A DNA stretch of 64,000 bases from Perkinsela sp. pyNocScin1 (GCA_964019655.1 CAXHTR010000006.1:682001-746000); one strand, 5' to 3'; positions 8,577 through 18,636 are shown, numbered from the stretch's first letter. Notes: generated from the sequence alone by a model not told the origin. A program made the numbers and translations.

Positions 8577-9944
8577 ATGTTCCTTATGACTGTTCTTCAG
8601 GCGCTTGACTCAGCACTCGGCCGCCTTGACCCCGAAAGTATGTCGCAGCAGGCTCTGATGGAGATGTGCCTGTCCGCCGTCATGGACATAGATGTAGACA
8701 GGGAAATCAATGATGCGTGTGACTGGGAAGACGTCTCTTGCAACGAACAAGGAGAGGTGACTAGTGTGCAGTGGGAGGGTGCTGGATCTGCACATCCGCA
8801 CAAAGGCACGTTTCGCTTCGAATTTCTTCCACGCACCCTCACGACCTTCGCATTCAACAATTTCCACGTCTCGGGGAGCATCGACATGCAGGTCCTTCCA
8901 AGGCAACTGGAACGGTTTTACTTTTGGGAGAACAAGCTATCGGGGACTTTGGGCGTCCAAGGATGCCCACCAGGCCTTCTCGAACTCGATGTGTCGAAGA
9001 ACAACATTTCTGGGACAATAGACATAGCACGATTCCCGCACCAGCTCAAAGAGCTCTTCCTCAGTGACAACGAATTTCACGGCAGTTTGGGTCTTCAAAA
9101 TTTGCCAGAAACACTCGAAATTCTCTCAGTCGATAAAAATAATTTTTTCGGGGAGCTCAACATGGCGGCCTTACCCCAAAGCCTACGGATCTTCGATATC
9201 TCTTCGAATCAAATCACAGGTTCCGTGCGCCTTGATTGCTTACCGCGAGGGATGCGCGTTTTCAGTGTCTCCAACAATCCACTCCATGGGAATATCGACC
9301 TTTGCTCGCTACCACGTGCAATGATCCGGCTCGATGCGTGCTCGATTGGATTGCGTGGGACCGTTGTATTCGACAAGCTACCGCAGAACCTGAAGTTTCT
9401 GAACATTTCATCCAATGACTTTTCAGGGTCATTGACTGCCACAAAGCTTTCGGATACGATCAAGGAGCTGAAAGGGGCAAACTGCTCGCTGCACGGGACG
9501 CTCGACGTGCTGCACCTACCATCCAGCACCGAGAAGCTCACGTTGAGCGCCAATTCTCACCATGGCAGCCTTGACTTGACGTGGCTTCCAGCGCCCATGA
9601 AGGCGCTCCGTGTGAACGATAACAAATTTTCCGGAGGAATTTCTCTCAAATCGCTGCCGGGGAATCTCAGCGTGCTTTGGATCCAAAACAACGCGCTGTC
9701 AGGGACGCTCGACCTCGGGTCGTTGCCTTCCGACCTCACAGAGCTCATTGCGAGCCACAACGGGTTCACAGGGGAAATTCGCCTGCAGCGGATTCCCGTA
9801 AATCTCACTGTTTTGGACCTACAAGAAAATAAGCTGAGTGGAGAAGTCTGTATGACGAACGATTCGATATCCAGTGTGACAGTAAAGCTGACAGGGAACA
9901 ATTTTCAGCGGATTCGGACAATGCACGCAACGTTTGAGCTTTGA
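8577..9944 (+). CDS. Long family A LRR protein (about 15 repeats)
   Basis: 455 residues, one of the longest intact A proteins. Leader MFLMTVLQALDS leads into ALGRLDPESMSQQALMEM, then cap DACDWEDVSCNEQGEV (residues 44-59) with the W and both Cys. About fifteen 23-residue repeats run from residue 84 to 435 with little degeneration (LPRQLERFYF, LPETLEILSV, LPSDLTELIA, IPVNLTVLDL). The C-terminus is short (LTGNNFQRIRTMHATFEL) and lacks the VVDE cap. Its greater length probably reflects in-frame duplication of repeat units. Extracellular LRR solenoid is inferred. Confidence 0.92.
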   Translation: MFLMTVLQALDSALGRLDPESMSQQALMEMCLSAVMDIDVDREINDACDWEDVSCNEQGEVTSVQWEGAGSAHPHKGTFRFEFLPRTLTTFAFNNFHVSGSIDMQVLPRQLERFYFWENKLSGTLGVQGCPPGLLELDVSKNNISGTIDIARFPHQLKELFLSDNEFHGSLGLQNLPETLEILSVDKNNFFGELNMAALPQSLRIFDISSNQITGSVRLDCLPRGMRVFSVSNNPLHGNIDLCSLPRAMIRLDACSIGLRGTVVFDKLPQNLKFLNISSNDFSGSLTATKLSDTIKELKGANCSLHGTLDVLHLPSSTEKLTLSANSHHGSLDLTWLPAPMKALRVNDNKFSGGISLKSLPGNLSVLWIQNNALSGTLDLGSLPSDLTELIASHNGFTGEIRLQRIPVNLTVLDLQENKLSGEVCMTNDSISSVTVKLTGNNFQRIRTMHATFEL

Positions 9945-10050
9945 AAAGAAAGTCTTTAGAGAAGTTGATTTTTGTAATTTGAAATAAAATTTCACATGAT
10001 GTGCGCATTCATGTACTTCCACTCTTTCGTATCCTTTTCTAATACGTATC

Positions 10051-11040
10051 ATGCAACAGCTCAGCATTTTTACTGTCACCGTCGATCCATCCCTCGGCCG
10101 CCTTGACTACGACTCTCTTTCCCAGCAAGCGCTCATGGAGATGGTCATTGCGAAGGCCGAATTCAAAGAAAAAAGGGGCGTTCACGACGAAAATAGTTCT
10201 TTTCTTGATGTCTGTGACTGGAAGTATACCAAGTGCGACAACGAAAATAACGTGACTAGGCTAAATATCACAAGCGAGGACATGAGCGGCACCATATCAC
10301 TCAATTATGTCCCTGAAACAGTCAAAAGCATTCATATAGCTGAGACGGCTGTCTGTGGCTCTCTTGATACCAAAGCGCTCTCGCCAGATCTCGATTCATT
10401 TTACATCCAATGGACTAATTTTGGTGGGACAGTCGACTTCTGCGGTTTCCCAGTCGGAGTGACGGAAATCGTGCTATATCTCAATCGGTTTGAAGGCCGT
10501 TGTGACTTTACAAAGCTGCCAACGAACCTTAGTTACCTTAGCCTCAGGGAAAATAATTTTTCAGGGAGTGTCAACCTCTATGAGCTGCCGTGGCGCCTCA
10601 AAACGCTTAATCTTGATGAGAATAAATTCGAGGGAACAATAAACACTGCAAATCTTCCCGAATGTCTCAGGGAGGTAAGTTTGGGGCAAAATCAGTTTGG
10701 GGGCGAATTCGACTTCCGTACGCTCCCGTCAAAGCTCGAAGGTCTCTACATAAACGACAATAAGTTTGAGGGATCGCTGCATCTTTCTGAGCTTCCGAAA
10801 ACGCTGGATTTCCTGAGTGCAGCGCATAATGCTTTCTCCGGGGAATTTCGTCTCAGTAAAGCGTACCCTGAGCTCATCGTAATGGACTTTAGTGCGAATA
10901 AGCTGCAAGGCACCGCTCTTGTCCCCACAGGGAACAGTAAGATCTATTTTGATGGGAACAAGATAGAGCACGTGATCGATGAGCAAGGACTTCCACGTAG
11001 TATGGAAAATCATACACCGCGCCAAAGGAAGGTTGCATGA
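10051..11040 (+). CDS. Family A LRR protein, 'LMEMVI' subgroup
   Basis: 329 residues. Leader MQQLSIFTVTV, then DPSLGRLDYDSLSQQALMEM and cap DVCDWKYTKCDNENNV. Nine repeats follow, one with a Cys-rich start (VDFCGFPVGVTEI). The C-terminal cap is complete (FDGNKIEHVIDEQGLPRSM). It is a close paralogue of the gene at 24945; the two share long near-identical nucleotide stretches at the start (10080-10113), around the CGSLDTKAL repeat (10340-10380) and at the C-cap. The damaged gene at 23679 belongs to the same subgroup. Confidence 0.92.
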   Translation: MQQLSIFTVTVDPSLGRLDYDSLSQQALMEMVIAKAEFKEKRGVHDENSSFLDVCDWKYTKCDNENNVTRLNITSEDMSGTISLNYVPETVKSIHIAETAVCGSLDTKALSPDLDSFYIQWTNFGGTVDFCGFPVGVTEIVLYLNRFEGRCDFTKLPTNLSYLSLRENNFSGSVNLYELPWRLKTLNLDENKFEGTINTANLPECLREVSLGQNQFGGEFDFRTLPSKLEGLYINDNKFEGSLHLSELPKTLDFLSAAHNAFSGEFRLSKAYPELIVMDFSANKLQGTALVPTGNSKIYFDGNKIEHVIDEQGLPRSMENHTPRQRKVA

Positions 11041-11462
11041 AGCCTATTCTCAGACAAATAGAATTTATTGAACGCTTATAAAGCGGATTATCATATACTT
11101 CCGACTTTGCGCGAATGTTTCGATTGTGCAGACAAATTCATTGGATTTTCTCGAAAGGTATACATGGACACCGTGGTGCGCTACGATATCATGCAGAAGC
11201 TGACACAAAAAAGGTATATTTGGGCTTCCGCAAGGGTGAGAGCAAGTGGTAAACAAAAGGTAAACGAAAGTTTGAAGATCTGGATGTTTTCCAATACAGC
11301 AGAGTCATTCAAGATATTTAGCTTTAGGAATCAAATCTGATGAAAGCCGATGTTGACTCCATGTGTGTATGACGCACAGAAAAAATCATCGAAGCGGACA
11401 CGTAGAATATGTGAATCTAAGTGGTTTATTGACGCCTGAACGCTTTTGATATGATTGAACGC
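11041..11462. other. Intergenic, no gene seen
   Basis: Spacer downstream of the gene ending at 11040. A 90-codon open frame at 11068-11340 has no family motif and is not accepted as a gene. Confidence 0.55.
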
Positions 11463-11562
11463 TGCAATCTCGATGCGATTGCTGGAAACAAGAGCTCGCG
11501 GAGCATTAGCCTTGAAGAATCTGGATACGTTGCGGCAGTGGAAGCGCATACAGATCGAATTT
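11463..11562 (+). pseudogene. Relic of a family B gene C-terminal repeat
   Basis: A short + strand frame reads CNLDAIAG, SISLEESGY and VEAHTDRI, which aligns with the last repeat of family B (for example AIAGCRSLHSIDLEETG followed by VVEAYRAS). It ends at a stop after 33 codons and nothing before it is recognisable with confidence. It suggests that a further family B copy once stood between the A genes here. Confidence 0.5.
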
Positions 11563-11742
11563 GAGCGAACTCGAACGAATTGCGGTGCATGGCAAGAGCT
11601 GGCCGCCGTGCTGGGGCGTCATTTTACCCGATAATGCTCGAGGGGGGAGGGGGCGTTTAACAGTTGTAAGCGGATGATCTTCCTTCAAAACTTTAAGAAT
11701 ATGCCTTTCTATTTTTTCGTGTATTTTATTCCAAAACTACGT

Positions 11743-12609
11743 ATGCTTCGACTGTCGTTTCTTCTCACAGCCGACACCCATTGCGGTCGCTTTGACCCCT
11801 CTCTGCTCACAGACCAGCAGCGCCTCGAGCTCATGGTCGCAAACTTAAGTAATGAATCCAAAGCGCGCATGGAAGACTTGGACGGTACGTTCCTTGACAT
11901 CAGATGGTGGATGTTTGTCCGCTGTAACAATGATGGGTTGGCCACTGCACTCATCAAGACTCGACTGACCCTGCTCTCCGGATCGATCGACTTTGCATGG
12001 CTACCGCCAAATATAACGAAGGTACAACTTCAAGATACGGACATTCAGGGTACACTGGACACAGGGGCCTTCCCGCCCAAGCTCAATCTTTTCGACATCG
12101 CTGGCGGGGGTCTTACAGGGACAGTCGACCTGACTGGCCTGCCGCAATCACTGACGTCGATGAATATTGCAGACCACGCCTTTGAAGGAACTGTCGACCT
12201 AACGGGCCTGCCTTTGGGCATGCGGGTCCTCTGCCTCGCGAAAAACTCGTTTGAGGGATCTGTCGACATCAGCAGGCTCCCGGATTCCATGCAGATTCTC
12301 GATCTGCAGCAAAACGCTTTCAGCGGAGAAATTGCATTCGATAGCCTCCCCGAAGAGATGTATAGTCTTTATCTGCAGGGCAATTTCTTTGCGGGGGTTT
12401 TCGTCGTTCGGTCACTTCCGAGGGATATTTATTTGCTCAATGCATCACGGAACAGCTTTCAGGGGACCGGCATCGTGCACAGGGTAGCATCGAGGTGTGT
12501 CCAGATCGATGCTTGCAACTTTGAAGCAGTTGTCGACGAGAACGGAAGTGAATACAATGCAGACCTCTTTAAGGATGTGGAATGTATGTATGACGACAAT
12601 CAAAAGTAG
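11743..12609 (+). CDS. Family A LRR protein (about 7 repeats)
   Basis: I prefer ATG 11743 (MLRLSFLLTADTHCGRFDPS), which gives the usual short leader; an in-frame ATG at 11674 would add 23 mostly hydrophobic residues. The product is 288 residues. The cap keeps W but has a single Cys (WWMFVRCNNDG). Seven repeats follow (LPPNITKVQL to LPRDIYLLNA), including two almost identical units with TVDLTGLP. The C-terminus reads CNFEAVVDENGSEYNAD, a variant of the VVDE cap. The TADTHxGRFDP start resembles family D, so this gene links A and D. Confidence 0.88.
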   Translation: MLRLSFLLTADTHCGRFDPSLLTDQQRLELMVANLSNESKARMEDLDGTFLDIRWWMFVRCNNDGLATALIKTRLTLLSGSIDFAWLPPNITKVQLQDTDIQGTLDTGAFPPKLNLFDIAGGGLTGTVDLTGLPQSLTSMNIADHAFEGTVDLTGLPLGMRVLCLAKNSFEGSVDISRLPDSMQILDLQQNAFSGEIAFDSLPEEMYSLYLQGNFFAGVFVVRSLPRDIYLLNASRNSFQGTGIVHRVASRCVQIDACNFEAVVDENGSEYNADLFKDVECMYDDNQK

Positions 12610-12727
12610 ATGAATGGGTTATACTTCCCTTATACGTAAACTGTGCTACTGTCCCACGTACCAGTGCCAAATATACCTCTGCGAGGCCTCTGCATCACAA
12701 TCGAAGTGCATTGGCTTCACTACAGAC

Positions 12728-13032
12728 CAGGGTTTCAGCAAAATTTGAAAAATTCCTGATCCCATTTACCACCACCAGAGACGTCCGGTCAGCAGGTGGG
12801 CGACACAGATTCAAAATTTGTGTGATTACCGATTCTCGAGCTTCAATCTGCCGCTAAGATGCTTTTTTCTTTTCTGAAATTGACTGAAATGGGTAAAAAT
12901 GGGTGAACTGACTAGCGCATTTGAAAAGTTTTGGCTACGCATGATTCGCCTTTTCCAAAAATTTTCGAAATGAAATTCGGAAAAATGCCAATTACCACGT
13001 GGTAGTAAATTTACCACCAAATTGAAACCCTG
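12728..13032. mobile_element. MITE-like element 1 (hAT-type ends)
   Basis: A 305-base non-coding segment starts CAGGGTTTCA and ends with its inverted copy TGAAACCCTG. It is flanked by CTACAGAC on the left and CTATAGAC on the right, a likely 8-base target-site duplication with one mismatch. CAGGG ends with 8-base duplications are typical of hAT-class elements. There is no transposase, so it would be a non-autonomous copy. The subterminal regions contain TTTACCACCA motifs. A shorter relative lies at 42102-42242. Confidence 0.72.
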
Positions 13033-13187
13033 CTATAGACACTTCAGAGATTTGGGAGATTTTCGTCAGATCACGAAGAACAATAAAGATCACCTGTCAT
13101 TAGACGATTGAGAGTCCTTTTTTCCTATCGCTTACAACAGTAGACGAGAAAGTTAAGCTTTTCAGTTTTCTCACTGTGTTACCTCAA

Positions 13188-14039
13188 ATGTTCTTCATTC
13201 GCATTCCAATGCACATCCTTTTCAGCCTGCTCACCGCCGATGTACCAGAAATAAAAGTGCAAAGCAGACAAGCAGAGCTCATGCGACTCGCTTGCGAGCC
13301 GACGGTTCGGCACGCACGCATCGAGGAAGAGCGACTCTGGTACTACTTTCGCAACAGTGATGACACGAACCCAGACCCGTGCACGTGGCGCGGCGTCGAG
13401 TGCCATGATGACGTCGTCCGAACCCTCATCTTTCAACAAATGTGGAAGCTTCAATCCAAATTGTTCACGCCTGGCCCGCCCAAGCCTTTCAAAACGTTGA
13501 AGCAGGAGTGGATCGTTGAAATGCGCTGGCTCCCGAGCACTGTCCAGCACATCCAATTTCAAAGTATCAAGCTACATCGCGGGTGGAGCACCGCAGCGCT
13601 ACCGAGAGAGCTTCGATACATGTACCTCAAGCTTTGCTCGCAGCGCTTTTCGTACGACAATAGCCGTCACATGGACTTGCAGAAGCTGCCGAGGCGCATG
13701 GAGGAGCTTATCATTCTTGAGAGCTGGTGGGTAGGCCCACTCCTGGTCGCAGGCCTCCCGGCCACGATGCGGCTGTGTGTGTTCGAGAATCTTGGCTTTC
13801 CCCGAGTATACATCGATAATGCGGAGATTCCAGCGAGTCTCAAGAGGATATTCGTGCGACAGTACAACATGGATATCAAGTACAAAGAAGTCAATGGCAA
13901 GGGGAGTGACGTCATAAGACCAGACTTTCGGCAATCGGACTGGCAGGATGTTTCAGAGCACTGGCATGCGATGTATAAAAAGTCAGGACAAATACAACGC
14001 GAGCTTATTGAGGAGGATATTCCCGGGTTTCGCTCGTAG
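13188..14039 (+). CDS. Family C LRR protein
   Basis: Start at ATG 13188 (MFFIRIPMHILFSLLTAD); ATG 13209 would give a shorter leader, and a GTG 12 bases upstream is unlikely. The product is 283 residues. The family C order is complete: cap CTWRGVECHDDVV, MRWLPSTVQHIQF, LPRELRYMYLKL, KLPRRMEELIILE, GLPATMRL, then VYIDNAEIPASLKRIF. The tail is hydrophilic with no anchor. It is the only canonical C gene in the + strand array; its closest relatives lie on the - strand at 42.6, 49.3 and 54.7-57.3 kb. Secreted protein inferred. Confidence 0.86.
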   Translation: MFFIRIPMHILFSLLTADVPEIKVQSRQAELMRLACEPTVRHARIEEERLWYYFRNSDDTNPDPCTWRGVECHDDVVRTLIFQQMWKLQSKLFTPGPPKPFKTLKQEWIVEMRWLPSTVQHIQFQSIKLHRGWSTAALPRELRYMYLKLCSQRFSYDNSRHMDLQKLPRRMEELIILESWWVGPLLVAGLPATMRLCVFENLGFPRVYIDNAEIPASLKRIFVRQYNMDIKYKEVNGKGSDVIRPDFRQSDWQDVSEHWHAMYKKSGQIQRELIEEDIPGFRS

Positions 14040-14587
14040 AGCTGGGGGAAGGCAATACATGCGATGTACTACAAATTGAAGCAAATGAATAGAATGTACT
14101 AACAGAATGTAAGCCTATAATAGTTTTTTTGGGCTTTTTACATGACTGATCAATAAAATTTCGATTTTTTGATACAATGCCAATAAGCACATTTCTATCC
14201 GCCATACAGACCACTTGACTTCAGATTGCATATAAAAACTTTTCACTTGTCGGAAAATTACGTTTCTATAGTGGTGGGGTACAAGTGAAAAATGAATGAA
14301 GAATGAGACTTCTTTATCAAAGCTCGCGACCTTAACTTCAATCAGTGTTAGTATTGGGCAAGAGGATCATGTCCGACGATCAAATTCATACTGATTGATG
14401 CATTGTGGAAATTGTCGATAACTTCGATCAAATTCATGAAACAGCAGCTACACTTAAGCTCCTCTCTCGCTAGATAATCAGCAGGGCTCTGTGGATATTT
14501 TAAATTTTAATGCCATCGTACTCTTTTCGAAAATTAGCGATTGCAATCCCAAAACTTTTTTAATCCAAATTTACGCCTGATCTTTTA
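14040..14587. other. Intergenic, no gene seen
   Basis: 548 bases of AT-rich spacer. A short direct repeat (CGATCAAATTCAT, twice within about 60 bases near 14378-14435) is the only structure noticed. Confidence 0.55.
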
Positions 14588-15478
14588 ATGTTCCGCACAA
14601 ACCTTCTCACACTTTCCGCTGACCCATCTTCCTTGCTCGGCCGCGCCGACTACCACTCGCTCCCGCAGCAGACGCAGATGGAGCTCCTCATCGAGGGGCT
14701 CGAGCCCCTCGACAAGCGCTTCTTTTACGAAAAAGACACAGAGGCGTTCAACGACATCGCCAAGTGGCCCCGAGTGAGCTGCAACCACAGCGGCGAAGTT
14801 ATAGAGATCCGGTGGTACAACTACTGCACAGAGGGCGGAAAGATCGGCTTTGCCTGGATGCCGCCGACAGAAATGAAGTTTATTATTAATGATAACCGTT
14901 TTTCGGGGAGTATCGATCTTACGAATATTTCGCCGGCGCTGCTCGTCTTTAACGCGTCGTATAACTTTTTTAGCGGGTCCATAGACTTAACACAGCTCCC
15001 ACCAAAGCTCCAGACGCTCGACGTATCGTTCAATAATCTGACGGGGAGTGTTGTACTGACAAGCCTGCCGGAGTCGCTCGAGGACATCTACCTGCACAAG
15101 AACTCGCTGGAAGGGACGATCGACCTGACGGCGTTACCGCAAAGTCTCGAGACAATCAACATCGAGCGCAACAAACTCCACGGCAGCATCGACTTGTCGC
15201 GCCTGCCTTCGAGCCTTCGGTTCATCTATCTTTCACGGAATGCGCTATCGGGAGAAATAGATTTGGGGCATTTGCCAAAGTCCTTCAAGTGCCTAAGCGT
15301 CACGTTCAACCAGCTTTCGGGTACCATCGACATGCGCGCGGTGCCCAAGGCGCTGCACACGCTGAATATCCAGAGCAACCGGTTTGAGGGGTGCTTGGAC
15401 ATGCGCCAGCCGCCGCACTCTATCCGCAAGCTGCAGATAGCGAACAACAGGTTCGAGTCGATAGTGCAGCGCTGGTGA
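14588..15478 (+). CDS. Family A LRR protein (about 9 repeats)
   Basis: 296 residues. Leader MFRTNLLTLSADPSS continues into LLGRADYHSLPQQTQMELLI. The cap is unusual: W and a single Cys (KWPRVSCNHSGEV), with ALMEM-type segment replaced by TQMELLIEGLEPL. Nine very regular repeats run from residue 94 to 290, and the protein stops abruptly in the last one (NNRFESIVQRW) without a VVDE cap. The coding sequence is GC-rich. Secreted solenoid inferred. Confidence 0.92.
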   Translation: MFRTNLLTLSADPSSLLGRADYHSLPQQTQMELLIEGLEPLDKRFFYEKDTEAFNDIAKWPRVSCNHSGEVIEIRWYNYCTEGGKIGFAWMPPTEMKFIINDNRFSGSIDLTNISPALLVFNASYNFFSGSIDLTQLPPKLQTLDVSFNNLTGSVVLTSLPESLEDIYLHKNSLEGTIDLTALPQSLETINIERNKLHGSIDLSRLPSSLRFIYLSRNALSGEIDLGHLPKSFKCLSVTFNQLSGTIDMRAVPKALHTLNIQSNRFEGCLDMRQPPHSIRKLQIANNRFESIVQRW

Positions 15479-15723
15479 GGGTGATAGATATAGGGATAGG
15501 GCTTCATCTTGAAATTAAAAGCACAACGTCGTTTTGCTGGTGCTTTCAGACAAGGTCACTGTATCTGCCATTCCTTGTCTGAGTTTTAAATGAGACGAGA
15601 AATGACCAAAGTGTAAATCTGAAGAGTTCTAGATCCGAAGAATTCCAAAGCGCTCAAATTGAAATTTATTGGCAGTCGGATCAAAATTCCTGGTCTCTAT
15701 TATTAATTTCTTTTCACGCTCGA

Positions 15724-16362
15724 ATGTATTCCATTTTCGCCTCTGCCCACGCACTGATCTGCACTGACATCCCCGGCCTTTCTCGATTCGACGCTACCAG
15801 CCTACCGCAGCAAACGCTCATGGAGCTTCTCGTGCAAGATATTCGCACAGATAAGTTCCAAAATGCCGACGGGGATCACCTGGAAGCGTGTGCGTGGCCC
15901 GAAGTATCCTGCAACATGGCAAAGGACGTCGAAAGTATCACTTTCTGTCTCCATGGCCAGGCCTTCTTCCCAGATGGTGGGACCATCCACATCGACTTTA
16001 TCCCGCAGACAGTGGAAACGTTCATCGTGAGCGAAAACAATCTGGAGGGAACGTGTGACACCTGGAGGCTCCCACGTGAGATGAATTCGTTTTTTGCCCA
16101 TTATAATCGGCTGCATGGGTCATTCGACCTCGCAGGCCTCCCTAGGGACCTTTTTGCGCTTTCTATAGCGCAGAACCGTTTCTCAGGGGGTCTCTCGATC
16201 GGTGACCTGCCGCCGCAGCTGACATATTTCAACGCCGAGTGCAACTTTTTCACAGGGTCTCTGGACCTCGGGAAGCTCCCAGAGACCCTCTCAAGATTCA
16301 CTGTTGATCGAGATCGATTTGAGGCGGATTTCTCACGAATGCCAAAGGTTTATAAGTTTTGA
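15724..16362 (+). CDS. Short family A LRR protein (about 5 repeats)
   Basis: 212 residues, one of the shortest A proteins. Leader MYSIFASAHALICTDIPG, segment LPQQTLMELLVQDI, cap EACAWPEVSCNMAKDV with W and both Cys, then five repeats (IPQTVETFIV, LPREMNSFFA, LPRDLFALSI, LPPQLTYFNA, LPETLSRFTV). It ends with RMPKVYKF at a TGA; reading past that stop gives no LRR sequence, so I see no sign of a premature stop. It could have lost repeats by deletion. Confidence 0.9.
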   Translation: MYSIFASAHALICTDIPGLSRFDATSLPQQTLMELLVQDIRTDKFQNADGDHLEACAWPEVSCNMAKDVESITFCLHGQAFFPDGGTIHIDFIPQTVETFIVSENNLEGTCDTWRLPREMNSFFAHYNRLHGSFDLAGLPRDLFALSIAQNRFSGGLSIGDLPPQLTYFNAECNFFTGSLDLGKLPETLSRFTVDRDRFEADFSRMPKVYKF

Positions 16363-16458
16363 GGGAAATATTCAGATAATCGGCGTAAAATCTCAAATAA
16401 CTCGTATTTCATGGATTTCATCTCATGATGATTTTTTGAGTTCTTTTCAAGTCCTCAA

Positions 16459-17295
16459 ATGCTCATTTTTCTCATCTCTTCTGACCCTGCGCTTGGCCGC
16501 TTTAGCGCTTCGCTCCTGAACGATCAATCCAAAATGGAACTCCTTGTGTGTGGAATTAGCGAAAATTTCCAGAATCTGTTCCGCGATGACGCTGGTGCGT
16601 TCCGAGACGCCTGCACTTGGCGAAGGGTGGAGTGCACTGATTCAAATATCATCCTGGACATCAACTTTGAGAGTCTACCATTCATTACTGGCAGCTTGAA
16701 TATGTACATGCTACCCGAACAGATCCAGAGTTTTCAGTACACCAACTACGGTGAGCGGCAGATCGAAGGGACTCTTGGGACAAAAAATTTGCCCGAGACG
16801 CTTGAAAGTTTTGTTCTGGCCAACCATCGCTTTACGGGAGGCATAGACTGCACGAGGCTGCCTGGAAGGCTCCGATCATTCAACGTGTACAGAAACGCTT
16901 TTTCAGGGGAAATTAACTTGGACGAGCTCCCAGGCCGCCTCGAGGATCTCATTCTTGCAGCCAACGCATTTTTCGGGGCGATTTCGCTTGATAAACTGCC
17001 GGCTGGTCTCCTACACGTGAATTTGTCGAGAAACAAATTTGAGGGCGAGGTCTGTCTCTCGCAGCTTCCCCCACAGCTCATACGCCTCAACCTCGGCATG
17101 AATAAATTTTGTGGCAGTGTGAACTTGCGAACTCTACCAGGCACTCTTTTCCAGCTCGAGCTGGACAAGAACGACTTTAGCGGGGGCCTGGACTTCACGA
17201 GCCTGCCAGAGAGCCTGGAGTGGCTGAGTCTCGGCGGGAACAACTTAACGCTTCAAGAATCTCAGGAAATTCCGTCATGTGTGCGATCATATTAA
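16459..17295 (+). CDS. Family A LRR protein (about 8 repeats)
   Basis: 278 residues from ATG 16459, with a minimal leader (MLIFLISSDPALGRF, only about seven hydrophobic residues before SSD). Cap DACTWRRVECTDSNI carries W and both Cys. Eight repeats follow (LPEQIQSFQY to LPESLEWLSL). The C-terminus ends shortly after the last repeat (GGNNLTLQESQEIPSCVRSY) with no VVDE cap. It begins only 96 bases after the preceding gene. Confidence 0.9.
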   Translation: MLIFLISSDPALGRFSASLLNDQSKMELLVCGISENFQNLFRDDAGAFRDACTWRRVECTDSNIILDINFESLPFITGSLNMYMLPEQIQSFQYTNYGERQIEGTLGTKNLPETLESFVLANHRFTGGIDCTRLPGRLRSFNVYRNAFSGEINLDELPGRLEDLILAANAFFGAISLDKLPAGLLHVNLSRNKFEGEVCLSQLPPQLIRLNLGMNKFCGSVNLRTLPGTLFQLELDKNDFSGGLDFTSLPESLEWLSLGGNNLTLQESQEIPSCVRSY

Positions 17296-17709
17296 AAATG
17301 AAGTGGTGAGATCTGTTGGTATGGGCTTTGCAAACATCTGCATGTGGCTGTCGTTCATGTTAGAAATCTCTTCTTTTACTCCTTGCTTGATAGAATTTTC
17401 AATGAATGTTGCGTAGAGAAGAATTTTAATTGTTTTGCATAGACACAACGGGTAAGTATTATAGGCAATAATGAGAAATTTCACGAGGTCAAGTCGTAAA
17501 TTCATCAGCAGCTGCTGAATACTGAGTGATATACTAAGTGATAACTGGTATACAGTTTTGGCTGGTGTACCAAGCCAAACTTGACCTGCGCTTCTTTTAC
17601 CCAAGGGGTGAAATATTGAAAATGAAACTTCACTTCTTATTTCCAAACGGAAAGCGGTGCTTAATGATAATTTACAACATTATCATTTCATCGTTGTAAA
17701 CCCAACCAA
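17296..17709. other. Intergenic, no gene seen
   Basis: 414 bases, AT-rich. An antisense open frame of 119 codons (17287-17646) carries no recognisable motif and overlaps the end of the upstream gene; I do not accept it. Confidence 0.55.
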
Positions 17710-18636
17710 ATGCTCTTTTCCGTGCTTCTATCAGTCACTGCCGCCGACATCCCATCCATAGGCCGCTTCGACCGCGCTTTTATTCCACATGCTGACCTCC
17801 TCGAATTATTTGTTGAAAACGTCACCTCGAAGAATATCTTTCAGAACAAGGACGGTTCTTATCTCCCACTCTATTTCTGGCGAGGCGTGTGCTGTGAGGA
17901 TGGCTCGGTTGTCAACCTCCAGTGGTTGTGCACGCTGCGCCCTGAAGGCAGCAGGTTCTCGGGGAGCATTGCCTTCAAGCACCTCCCGGACACGCTTATC
18001 TCGATCGACTTAAGGGAAAACGCTCTGCACTGCACACTTGACTTTTGCACGCTCCCACCAAATCTGCAGTTTGCATTTTTGTCGAAAAACGACTTTTTCG
18101 GCAGTATAGACCTAACGGGTCTGCCCGAGACGCTTTTGCAGCTCCGCTGCGAAAAAAATTATTTTCGGGGCCGCATCGACTTAACACAGCTTCCCGACCT
18201 CAGGGAGCTCTATCTCAACGTCAATGCGCTCTCGGGGTCTCTGGACCTTACAGCACTGCCCATATTTCTCATGGACCTCAACCTCAGCGATAACGTATTT
18301 TCAGGCGAAATTGACGTCAGAGAGCTGCCTGAATCGATGCACACCCTCACCATCTCAAACTGCTTTTTGAGCGGCCCCATTCGGCTTGACGCGCTGCCGA
18401 GTGAAGCCATACACTATGATTTTTCGAGCAATAATCTTTCGGGGAGTTTGGAGCTCCCCAACCTTCCAGAGCGCATGGCAAGTTTAAATCTAAGGGGAAA
18501 TGCGTTTGAGCCAGGAGTGAAAGTCAAAGGTAATGTTTCGCATGTCACGATCGATTTGCGCGAATCGGGTGTCGATAATCTCATCGACGAGGATGGAAAT
18601 TCGATTGAATTACCAAAGGTGCGTCTTGGAAAGTGA
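17710..18636 (+). CDS. Family A LRR protein (about 8 repeats)
   Basis: 308 residues. Leader MLFSVLLSVTAADIPSIGRFD, segment IPHADLLELFV, and a cap whose first Cys is replaced (YFWRGVCCEDGSVV). Eight repeats follow, one of them lacking one residue (LPDLRELYLN). The C-terminal cap is present (ESGVDNLIDEDGNSIELP). Repeats 3-4 carry the motif NDFFGSIDLTGLP shared with other A genes. Intact secreted LRR protein inferred. Confidence 0.9.
   Translation: MLFSVLLSVTAADIPSIGRFDRAFIPHADLLELFVENVTSKNIFQNKDGSYLPLYFWRGVCCEDGSVVNLQWLCTLRPEGSRFSGSIAFKHLPDTLISIDLRENALHCTLDFCTLPPNLQFAFLSKNDFFGSIDLTGLPETLLQLRCEKNYFRGRIDLTQLPDLRELYLNVNALSGSLDLTALPIFLMDLNLSDNVFSGEIDVRELPESMHTLTISNCFLSGPIRLDALPSEAIHYDFSSNNLSGSLELPNLPERMASLNLRGNAFEPGVKVKGNVSHVTIDLRESGVDNLIDEDGNSIELPKVRLGK

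Noticed and set aside
17287-17646. 119-codon - strand open frame in a spacer
   Set aside because: AT-rich, no motif, overlaps the end of the upstream gene.
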